A stretch of 5,487 bases of DNA from Pseudomonadota bacterium. Its GTDB lineage: Bacteria; Pseudomonadota; Alphaproteobacteria; Rhizobiales; Xanthobacteraceae. The stretch is taken from NCBI GenBank assembly GCA_023442085.1, contig JAEZMT010000208.1:1-5487 (forward strand), written 5' to 3'. The position numbers were made by a program, and so were the translations under genes. Below are positions 1-5,000 of this stretch, one piece after another (within the stretch, counting starts at the first letter, position 1; each line of letters opens with the position of its first letter). The notes under the pieces were generated by a model. That model worked only from the letters and a program-made list of their open reading frames with translations. It searched no databases and had not been told where the DNA came from.

Positions 1-354
1 GTGCCCAAGGTGACGGTGGCCGGGGGCGTGGCCAAGATGACGAAGCTCGCGCAGGGCTTCCTCGACCTGCACTCCAAGCGCGGCAGCGCCGATCTTCCCG
101 CCCTCGCCGGCCTCGCGTCCGAAGCCGGTGCGGATGCCAATCTCTGCGCCCGCATCGCCGGGGCGAACATGGTGGCGGAGGCGTTCCAGATCGCAACTGC
201 GGCGGGTTTCCCGCTGGGCGATTGCGTCGCCCGCGCCGCCTGGGCCACCGCCGCCCGCGCCCTCGACCGGGCGGATGTTCTGCTGGAAATCACCGTCTTC
301 GACCGCGACGGCACCCTCATGGGCCGCGCACCGCTGTCTCCCGCGCAACGCTGA
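1..354 (+). CDS. cbiD: Cobalt-precorrin-5B/precorrin C1-methyltransferase CbiD, C-terminal part (5' end outside window)
   Basis: CbiD-family proteins use SAM to methylate C1 of the corrin ring, giving (cobalt-)precorrin-6A in the cytoplasm. The frame is open from base 1 and ends at TGA 352-354, so 117 residues are visible. The family is usually about 350-370 residues, so roughly two thirds is missing upstream. The GTG at base 1 is an internal valine, not a start. The visible part begins with the CbiD signature VPKVTVAGGVAKMTKLAQG, followed by FLDLHSKR, and closes with the alanine-rich helical tail (CVARAAWATAARAL, then VLLEITVFDRDG). The gene runs tail to tail into cobM, with only 8 bp between the two stop codons. 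CbiD is best known from the anaerobic route. Its presence beside Cob-type enzymes suggests it replaces CobF, which is not seen here. The family call is from recalled motifs; the pathway role is inferred. Confidence 0.9.
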   Translation: MPKVTVAGGVAKMTKLAQGFLDLHSKRGSADLPALAGLASEAGADANLCARIAGANMVAEAFQIATAAGFPLGDCVARAAWATAARALDRADVLLEITVFDRDGTLMGRAPLSPAQR

Positions 355-356
355 GC

Positions 357-387
357 GGCGGATCATTCACCGCCCCCGCGAAAGCGG
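357..387. other. Two small hairpins at the cbiD/cobM convergence
   Basis: GGCGG (357-361) can pair with CCGCC (370-374) over an 8-nt loop spanning the cobM stop codon. Next to it, CCGC-GAAA-GCGG (376-387) forms a 4-bp stem; the GNRA tetraloop reading applies to the + strand RNA. They follow the cbiD stop and overlap the last cobM codons. There is no T-tract, so any terminator function is speculative. Confidence 0.35.
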
Positions 388-1124
388 CGGACATAGGCGG
401 TGTCGTAGAGCGCGCTCTCGCGGAAATCCTCCGCGGCCAGCGCCCGCCCAACAAGGATGAGCGCCGTGCGGGGGATGGGATCGGCGGCGAGCTTCTCCGC
501 GATATCGCCGAGCGTGCCCCGCACCACCCGCTCGTTCGGCCACGTCGCCCGCGCCACCACCGCCACCGGGCAGTCGGCGCCGAGCACGGGCACCAGTTCC
601 GCCACCACCTGATCCAGCGCATGGATGGCGAGATGGATGGCGAGCGTCGCTCCCGTCGCCGCGAACGTCGCGAGCTTCTCCGCCTCCGGCATGGCCGAGG
701 CACGGCCGGAGACGCGGGTGATGACGAGGCTCTGCGCCACTTCCGGCACGGTCAATTCCCGCCCGAGCACGGACGCCGCCGCCGCGAAGGCCGGCACGCC
801 GGGCGTCAGCGTATAGGGAATGCCCCGCCGCTCCAGCCGGCGCATCTGCTCGGCCACCGCGCTGTAGACGGAGAGGTCGCCCGAATGCAGCCGGGCCACA
901 TCCTCGCCGGCCTCGAAGGCGCGGACATATTCCGCTTCGATCCGGTCGAGATCGAGCGGCGCGGTATCGACGATGCGCGCGCCCGGCGGGCACCAGCCGA
1001 GCATCTCGGCCGGCACGATGGAGCCGGCATAGAGGCACACCGGGCAGCGGGCGATGAGATCGCGCCCGCGCACAGTGATGAGGTCCGCCGCGCCGGGGCC
1101 GGCGCCGATGAAATGGATGGTCAC
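363..1124 (-). CDS. cobM: Precorrin-4 C11-methyltransferase CobM
   Basis: CobM transfers a methyl group from SAM to C11 of precorrin-4, giving precorrin-5. The product has 253 residues, normal for the tetrapyrrole methylase family. Visible marks are the N-terminal glycine loop FIGAGPGAADLITVRG (residues 5-20), then CLYAGSIVP (30-38), RLHSGDLSVYSA (78-89) and TPGVPAFAAAAS (107-118), followed by ITRVSGRASAMPE from residue 135. The HSGDL form, in place of SGDP, is typical of CobM/CbiF and separates it from CobI and CobJ. The start is GTG at 1124-1122. It overlaps the cobE stop in a GTGA and has a strong Shine-Dalgarno sequence 7 nt upstream, and translation begins directly at the expected MTIHFIGAGPG. 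It is the last minus-strand gene visible and converges on cbiD. A 12-bp tandem repeat encodes LAIHLAIH inside it. The anaerobic homologue is CbiF; the Cob name rests on the neighbourhood. Confidence 0.94.
   Translation of the reverse strand: MTIHFIGAGPGAADLITVRGRDLIARCPVCLYAGSIVPAEMLGWCPPGARIVDTAPLDLDRIEAEYVRAFEAGEDVARLHSGDLSVYSAVAEQMRRLERRGIPYTLTPGVPAFAAAASVLGRELTVPEVAQSLVITRVSGRASAMPEAEKLATFAATGATLAIHLAIHALDQVVAELVPVLGADCPVAVVARATWPNERVVRGTLGDIAEKLAADPIPRTALILVGRALAAEDFRESALYDTAYVRRFRGGGE
621..644. repeat. 12-bp perfect tandem duplication inside cobM
   Basis: The unit ATGGATGGCGAG occurs twice head to tail (621-632 and 633-644). In frame on the minus strand each copy encodes Leu-Ala-Ile-His, giving LAIHLAIH. 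The reading frame is kept and CobM has normal length, so this may be family sequence rather than a recent insertion. Confidence 0.8.
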
Positions 1125-1507
1125 ACCACGCCCTCCCGCCGCGCCAGCGCGCAGGTGACGGGGCCGAGCGCGAGGCGCGGGCCGATGAGCCGGCCGTGCG
1201 CCCCCGCCGCTGCGAGGGCGGCCGTCTCGGCGGCGGAGGGCACGCGGAGCAGCGCCACCACCCGCTCGGAATGGGTCTTGGCCCGGCTGGAGGCGGCCTC
1301 CAACTGGCTCTGCGGCACCAGCACCAGAGGCAGGCCGAGCAGCGCCGCCGCCTCGCTGATGCCCGCCTCACCGCCCTTGATCGCGGGGGTGGCGACGAGG
1401 GAGACGTCGTCCCGCCCAAGCTCGGCGCGCGCGAGGGCAGCATCGAAGGCGGCGATCACCTCCTCCACCGACACGCCCCGCTTCGAGCCGATCCCGGCCA
1501 CGATCAT
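1121..1507 (-). CDS. cobE: CobE, stand-alone homologue of the CbiG C-terminal domain
   Basis: This is a small cytoplasmic protein of 128 residues matching the CobE / CbiG C-terminal family. Visible features are an N-terminal VAGIGSKRGVS loop (residues 3-13), the family motif ATPAIKGGEAGI (39-50), LGLPLVLVPQSQLE (57-70) and a C-terminal LIGPRLALGPVTCALAR (107-123). In the anaerobic pathway CbiG opens the delta-lactone of cobalt-precorrin-5A and releases acetaldehyde. CobE carries only the C-terminal domain and its exact role in aerobic pathways has not been clear. The start ATG (1507-1505) overlaps the cobL stop in ATGA, with GGGAG 7 nt upstream. The stop overlaps the cobM GTG in GTGA. Lying between cobL and cobM and opposite cbiD, it plausibly works around precorrin-5/6A formation, but that is inference. 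No CbiG N-terminal domain is encoded next to it. Confidence 0.88.
   Translation of the reverse strand: MIVAGIGSKRGVSVEEVIAAFDAALARAELGRDDVSLVATPAIKGGEAGISEAAALLGLPLVLVPQSQLEAASSRAKTHSERVVALLRVPSAAETAALAAAGAHGRLIGPRLALGPVTCALARREGVV
1131..1137 (-). promoter_or_regulatory. Ribosome binding site of cobM
   Basis: Minus-strand GGGAGGG contains GGAGG (1136-1132) ending 7 nt before the GTG start of cobM. It lies in the last codons of cobE and supports the GTG at 1124 as the real start. Confidence 0.7.
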
Positions 1508-2778
1508 GCGCCCTCTCCCGCGTCCGGCGTCTCACCGGGCTTCACCCAGCACCATTGCGTCACCGGCATGGCCGGCCGCCAGCCGGTCATGCCCTTCATC
1601 GCCACCGACCGCGCCAGCGAAATGCGCGTGAGCGTGCCGCCGAGGCGGGCGTGGGCGGCGATCAGCAGCGCCTCGGTCTCCAAAGTCACCGCATTGGCCA
1701 CCATCCGCCCGCCGGGCTTCAGCGCGGCCAGAGCCGTGTCGAACACGCCGGGCTCGCTGGCGCCGCCGCCGATGAAGATCACATCCGGCGTGGGCAATCC
1801 CGCAAGGGCGCCCGGTGCCGCACCCTCGACGATCTTCAGGTGCGGCACGCCGAGCTTATGCGCGTTGCGGCCGATGCGGGCGGCGCGCTCGCCATGCCCC
1901 TCGATGGCGATGGCCGAGAGGGAGGGGTGCGCCAGCAGCCATTCGATGGCGATGGAGCCCGCCCCCGCGCCGATGTCCCACAGCAATTCCCCCCGCCGCG
2001 GCGCGAGGGAGGAGAGGGTGAGCGCGCGCACCTCGCGCTTGGTGATCTGCCCGTCATGCTCGAACAGGTCGTCCGCGAGGCCGGTGGCGAGCGGGAGGAT
2101 GGGAGCGTCGGGCGCGGCCCGCACCTCCAGCGCCACCACGTTGAGGGCGGCCACGTCGCCGAGATCAAAATCCTCGGCGACGGCGCTCCGGATGCGCTCC
2201 GCCGGGCCGCCCAGCGCCTCCAGCACAATGAGGCGGGAGGCGCCGCAGCCATGGGCGGTGGCGAAGGCCGCCACCTGCGCCGGGCCGTCGCCATCTGAAG
2301 TCAGCAGCAGCAGCCGAGCGCCGTCCTGCAGGAAGGGCCGCAGCCGCGCCAGCGGGCGGCCGTGGAGGGAGAGGAGGTCCGCCTCCTGCAGCGCCCAGCC
2401 GAGCCGCGCAGCAGCCAGCGCGAAGGCGGAGGGGCCGGGAAAGGCGGCCATCTCCGCCGCCGGCACATGGCGGGCGAGGCTCGCGCCGACGCCGTAGAGG
2501 AACGGATCGCCTGAGGCGAGCACGCACACCCGCCGCCCCCGCGCGGCCAGCACGCCGTCGAGGCTGAAGGGGCTCGGCCACACCTGCGCCGCGCCATTCA
2601 CCAGATCGCCGGCCAGCGCCAGATGCCGTGCCCCGCCGAACACAATTTCGGCGGCGGAGATGGCGGCGCGGGCGGCGGGGGAGAGTCCATCCGCCCCATC
2701 CTCGCCGATGCCGACGATGGACAGCCAGCGCTCGGCCGGGGCAGTGTCGGCGGCGATGGAAACCCCTGCCTCAGCCAT
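1504..2778 (-). CDS. cobL: Precorrin-6B C5,15-methyltransferase (decarboxylating) CobL
   Basis: CobL is a two-domain enzyme that methylates C5 and C15 of precorrin-6B and decarboxylates the C12 acetate, giving precorrin-8x. With the start at 2778 it has 424 residues, close to the family norm. The N-terminal CbiE-like domain shows WLSIVGIGEDG (18-28), ASGDPFLYGVG (88-98) and FPGPSAFALAAARLGW (113-128). The C-terminal CbiT-like Rossmann domain shows HDGQITKREVR (241-251), the SAM loop LLWDIGAGAGS (265-275), an acidic IEG after the next strand, and DVIFIGGG (332-339). Both halves are intact, so this is the fused form, not separate CbiE and CbiT. The ATG at 2778-2776 is preferred because extra residues before WLSIVGIGEDG look unlike the family. 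An in-frame ATG at 2790-2788 adds MWGF and sits 4 nt after AAGGAG, so it remains possible. The start overlaps the cobK start on the other strand, and the stop overlaps the cobE ATG. Confidence 0.95.
   Translation of the reverse strand: MAEAGVSIAADTAPAERWLSIVGIGEDGADGLSPAARAAISAAEIVFGGARHLALAGDLVNGAAQVWPSPFSLDGVLAARGRRVCVLASGDPFLYGVGASLARHVPAAEMAAFPGPSAFALAAARLGWALQEADLLSLHGRPLARLRPFLQDGARLLLLTSDGDGPAQVAAFATAHGCGASRLIVLEALGGPAERIRSAVAEDFDLGDVAALNVVALEVRAAPDAPILPLATGLADDLFEHDGQITKREVRALTLSSLAPRRGELLWDIGAGAGSIAIEWLLAHPSLSAIAIEGHGERAARIGRNAHKLGVPHLKIVEGAAPGALAGLPTPDVIFIGGGASEPGVFDTALAALKPGGRMVANAVTLETEALLIAAHARLGGTLTRISLARSVAMKGMTGWRPAMPVTQWCWVKPGETPDAGEGA
1511..1519 (-). promoter_or_regulatory. 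Ribosome binding site of cobE
   Basis: Minus-strand GGGAGAGGG lies in the last codons of cobL; its GGGAG part ends 7 nt before the cobE ATG at 1507. It supports this start in the ATGA overlap. Confidence 0.6.
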
Positions 2779-2779
2779 G
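2776..2779. other. Shared CATG: overlapping start codons of divergent cobK and cobL
   Basis: The palindromic CATG holds the cobK ATG on + (2777-2779) and the preferred cobL ATG on minus (2778-2776). The divergent genes have no intergenic space, so the 5' untranslated region of each mRNA must be antisense to the other gene's coding sequence. If cobL instead starts at 2790, the two genes overlap by 14 bp. Confidence 0.75.
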
Positions 2780-3550
2780 AAACCCCACATCCTTCTCCTT
2801 GGCGGCACCGGCGATGCCCGCGCGCTGGCGACCCGGCTTGCCCCCCGCACGGATATCCGCGTCACGCTCTCCCTCGCCGGCCGCACGGAAAATCCCGCGC
2901 CGCAGCCGGTGCCGGTGCGGGTCGGCGGCTTCGGCGGGCCGTCCGGGCTGGAAGACTATCTCAAGGCGGAGGCCATCGCCGCCGTCATCGACGCGACGCA
3001 TCCCTATGCCGCGCGCATGTCGTTCAACGCCGCGCTCGCCTGCGCTTCGGCCGGCGTCCCGCTCCTCGCGCTGCGCCGCGCGCCCTGGCAGGCGCAAGAG
3101 GGCGACCGCTGGCGCGAGGTGGCGGACGTGCTCGCCGCCGTGGCGGCGCTGGGGGAGGCGCCCCGCCGCGTCTTCCTCGCCCTCGGCCGCAACGAGGTGC
3201 GTGCCTTCGAGGCGGCGGCGCAGCATGTCTATCTGGTACGCAGCGTCGATCCCGTCACGCCGCCTCTCAGCGTTCCGCAGGCCGACTATGTGCTCGGGCG
3301 CGGGCCGTTCGGCGAAGCGGAGGATCATGCTTTGCTCAAGGCCCATGGCATCGACGCCATCGTCGCCAAGAACAGCGGCGGCAGCGCCACCTATGGCAAG
3401 ATGGCGGCGGCGCGGGCGCTCGCCATCGAGGTGATCCTGATCGACCGCCCGCCCGTGCCGGACGTGGCCGCCGTGGAGCGCCCGGCCGAGGCCGAAGCCT
3501 GGCTCGACGGCATCCTCGCTCACGGCGCAGGCGCCGAGCGCGGCGCATAG
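2777..3550 (+). CDS. cobK: Precorrin-6A reductase CobK
   Basis: CobK (CbiJ family) reduces the macrocycle of precorrin-6A to precorrin-6B with NADPH, supplying the substrate of CobL. The product has 257 residues, the usual size. Visible features are the N-terminal nucleotide-binding loop HILLLGGTGDARALA (4-18), the family motif VIDATHPYAARMS (70-82), FLALGRNEVRAF in the middle, and AKNSGGSATYGKMAAAR (197 onward), in which N199-S200-G201-G202 is the conserved loop. The start ATG 2777-2779 gives MKPHILLLGG, which fits the family. An in-frame ATG at 2756 would add seven residues; neither has a convincing Shine-Dalgarno sequence. It is the only complete + strand gene. It lies antisense between cobJ and cobL, shares CATG with the cobL start and overlaps the cobJ 3' end by 31 bp. 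Any promoter of its own must lie inside cobL coding sequence. Confidence 0.94.
   Translation: MKPHILLLGGTGDARALATRLAPRTDIRVTLSLAGRTENPAPQPVPVRVGGFGGPSGLEDYLKAEAIAAVIDATHPYAARMSFNAALACASAGVPLLALRRAPWQAQEGDRWREVADVLAAVAALGEAPRRVFLALGRNEVRAFEAAAQHVYLVRSVDPVTPPLSVPQADYVLGRGPFGEAEDHALLKAHGIDAIVAKNSGGSATYGKMAAARALAIEVILIDRPPVPDVAAVERPAEAEAWLDGILAHGAGAERGA
2795..2800 (-). promoter_or_regulatory. Shine-Dalgarno-like AAGGAG upstream of cobL
   Basis: AAGGAG on the minus strand lies 4 nt before the in-frame ATG at 2790 and 16 nt before the ATG at 2778. It shows that cobL probably has its own ribosome entry and is not translated only by coupling, as expected because cobJ ends over 700 bp away. The spacing favours 2790; protein similarity favours 2778. 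The motif lies inside cobK codons, so it may be partly fortuitous. Confidence 0.5.
3517..3540. other. Imperfect inverted repeat in the cobK/cobJ tail overlap
   Basis: CGGCG (3523-3527) and CGCCG (3532-3536) can pair around a CAGG loop. The stem can extend with CGCT (3517-3520) against AGCG (3537-3540) across a 2-nt bulge. It lies at the overlapping 3' ends of cobK and cobJ. No T-run follows on either strand, so it is not a canonical terminator, and chance is likely in such GC-rich DNA. Confidence 0.35.
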
Positions 3551-4278
3551 ACGAGGGGCGACTTGCCTTCGCGCGGCACGATCCGCGTCTCGGCGGTGCC
3601 GATGAGGACGCAGGTGGCCATGTCCGCCCGCGCGGGGTCGGCGTCCGCCAGCGTCGAAAGCGCGATGCGCTCGTCCTCCCGGCCCGCCGCGCGGCCGAAC
3701 ACCACGGGCACGGAGCCCGGCAGCGTCTCCCTCAGGAGCTCGAACGCGCGGCCGAGTTGCCAGGGCCGCGCCTTGCTGATGGGATTGTAGAGGGCGATGA
3801 CGAAACCAGCCTCGGCAGCCAGCGCGAGGCGTTTTTCCACCAGCGGCCAGGGTTTGAGATTGTCCGAGAGGGAGATGGCGCAGAAATCGTGCCCCAGCGG
3901 CGCGCCGCAGCGGGCGGCCACCGCCAGCATGGCGGTGACGCCCGGCACGATCTCGACCTCCAGCGCTCGCCATTCCGCCGGGCCATGCTCGATAGCCTCG
4001 CACACCGCCGCCGCCATGGCGAACACGCCGGGATCGCCGCCCGAAACCATGACGACTTTCGCGCCGGCCACGGCCGCTTCCAGCGCGGCGGAGGCGCGGG
4101 CGATCTCCTCGCGATTGTCCGAGGCGCGCCGCTCTTGCCCCGGCCGCTCCGGCAGGCGGGCGAGATAGGGCGCGTAGCCGAACAGGATATCGGCCGCTGC
4201 CACCGCGTCGGCTGCCTCCGGCGTCATCTGCCGCGCCGCGCCCGGGCCGAGGCCGATCACGGTGAGCCGCCCGCTCAC
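3520..4278 (-). CDS. cobJ: Precorrin-3B C17-methyltransferase (ring contraction) CobJ
   Basis: CobJ methylates C17 of precorrin-3B with SAM and drives ring contraction to precorrin-4. The product has 252 residues, standard for the short form, with no fused extra domain. Visible features are LTVIGLGPGAARQMTPEA (5-22), ILFGYAPYL (31-39), VVMVSGGDPGVFAMA (75-89), EIVPGVTAMLAVAARCGAPLGHDFCAISLSDNLKPW (109-144) and VIALYNPISKARPWQL (160-175). The SLSDNLKPW and LYNPISK motifs distinguish CobJ/CbiH from sister methyltransferases. The start is GTG at 4278-4276, overlapping the cobI stop in GTGA, with GGGAG 8 nt upstream. The open frame extends upstream to 4365, but those residues lie inside cobI and lack family character. 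The 3' end, encoding SPLVYAPRSAPAP, overlaps the end of cobK on the opposite strand. In the aerobic pathway its substrate needs prior hydroxylation by CobG or CobZ, which is not in the window. Confidence 0.95.
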   Translation of the reverse strand: MSGRLTVIGLGPGAARQMTPEAADAVAAADILFGYAPYLARLPERPGQERRASDNREEIARASAALEAAVAGAKVVMVSGGDPGVFAMAAAVCEAIEHGPAEWRALEVEIVPGVTAMLAVAARCGAPLGHDFCAISLSDNLKPWPLVEKRLALAAEAGFVIALYNPISKARPWQLGRAFELLRETLPGSVPVVFGRAAGREDERIALSTLADADPARADMATCVLIGTAETRIVPREGKSPLVYAPRSAPAP

Positions 4279-5000
4279 GCGGCGCGCTCCCAGCCGGGCA
4301 CCAGCACGATGGCAAAATAGGGCGCCGGCCCCTCCGCCCGCTCGGCGAGGGGGATGAGCGCGCAATCGGCCATGGTGCCGCGCTCCACATAGACCGCCCT
4401 CTCCAACCGCCCGGCGGCGGCGAGGGCGCGGCGGATCTTCGGCAGGTTGCGCCCCACCTTCATGATGACCGCCGCATCGGCCTCCGCGAGGCGCCGCGCG
4501 AGTTCGTCTTCGTCCAGCGTGCCGGGCAGCACCATCAGCACGTCGTCGCCCTGCGCGATGGGCGCGCCGGCTTCCGACCAGCAGCCGGACATGCCGGTGA
4601 CGCCGGGGATGACCTGCGTCTGGAACCGGCCGGCGAGGCGCACATGGATGTGCATGTAGGAGCCGTAAAAGAGCGGGTCGCCCTCGCTCAGCACCGCCAC
4701 CGTGCGCCCGGCCATGAGATGCTCGGCCACGGCCGCGGCGGAGGCATCGTAGAAGGCGCCGATGGCCGTGCGGTAGGCGTCGTCATGCCGGTGGATTTCG
4801 GTGGTGACGGGATAGAGCAGCGGCAGCTCCACCGCGCCCTCCGGGAAGTGCGCGGCGGCGACCGTGCGGGCGTGGCTGACGTTTCCCGCCTTGGCGAAAT
4901 AGCCCACCACGTCCGCACTTTGCAGCGCCTTCACCGCCTTGAGGGTGAGGAGATCGGGATCGCCCGGGCCGACGCCCACGCCGATGAGTTGCCCCTTCAC
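4275..5000 (-). CDS. cobI: Precorrin-2 C20-methyltransferase CobI
   Basis: CobI methylates C20 of precorrin-2 with SAM to give precorrin-3A, the first committed step toward the corrin in this set. The product has 241 residues, typical for CobI/CbiL. Visible features are LIGVGVGPGDPDLLTLKAV (5-23), VVGYFAKAGNVSHAR (31-45), LPLLYPVTTE (59-68), VAVLSEGDPLFYGSYMHIHVRL (101-122) and VIPGVTGMSGCW (130-141). The SEGDPLFYGSYMHI block and the PVT motif are characteristic of the C20 methyltransferase. The start is GTG at 5000-4998, in a GTGA overlap with the cobH stop. GAGGG lies 7 nt upstream, and the SAM loop begins at the expected distance. The frame stays open to 5261, but that extension lies in the cobH coding region and is not family-like. 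It sits between cobH and cobJ in the coupled minus-strand operon. CbiL is the anaerobic equivalent; sequence inspection alone does not separate the two firmly. Confidence 0.95.
   Translation of the reverse strand: MKGQLIGVGVGPGDPDLLTLKAVKALQSADVVGYFAKAGNVSHARTVAAAHFPEGAVELPLLYPVTTEIHRHDDAYRTAIGAFYDASAAAVAEHLMAGRTVAVLSEGDPLFYGSYMHIHVRLAGRFQTQVIPGVTGMSGCWSEAGAPIAQGDDVLMVLPGTLDEDELARRLAEADAAVIMKVGRNLPKIRRALAAAGRLERAVYVERGTMADCALIPLAERAEGPAPYFAIVLVPGWERAA
4287..4291 (-). promoter_or_regulatory. Ribosome binding site of cobJ
   Basis: Minus-strand GGGAG lies in the last codons of cobI, 8 nt before the GTG start of cobJ at 4278. It supports the GTG start over the longer open frame. Confidence 0.6.

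Noticed and set aside
222..1631. Long + strand open frame of 469 codons opposite cobM and cobE
   Set aside because: The Arg/His/Ala-rich translation has no motif, while cobM and cobE on the other strand show clear conserved motifs and ribosome sites.
2372..2387. AGGAGG-TCCG-CCTCCT inverted repeat in cobL, which reads as a Shine-Dalgarno sequence on both strands
   Set aside because: No ATG or GTG start lies at suitable spacing on the minus strand, and the bases encode a conserved-looking CobL segment (EADLLSLHG); most likely a coincidence.
1196..2497. Long + strand open frame of 433 codons opposite cobE and cobL
   Set aside because: The Ser/Ala/Arg-rich translation has no recognisable domain, and cobL on the other strand has both expected catalytic domains.
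2600..2900. Cobalamin riboswitch or shared promoter between cobL and cobK
   Set aside because: There is no intergenic space, and no B12-box-like GCCACTG was seen on either strand by eye; a covariance-model search would be needed to exclude it fully.
2623..4320. Long + strand open frame of 565 codons spanning cobK and cobJ
   Set aside because: It is out of frame with cobK and antisense to cobJ, its product is rich in Arg/Ala/Gly/His without domains, and GC-rich DNA commonly gives such shadow frames.
4279..4365. Longer N-terminus for CobJ
   Set aside because: The extra residues are coded inside cobI, are not family-like, and the GTG at 4278 has a good ribosome site and the right distance to the SAM loop.
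2771..4390. Long minus-strand open frame of 539 codons covering the antisense of cobK
   Set aside because: It would fill the cobJ-cobL gap, but it overlaps cobJ out of frame, the product is low-complexity Arg/Gly/Ala, and it matches no family I recognise. It looks like a shadow of cobK and cobJ codon bias.
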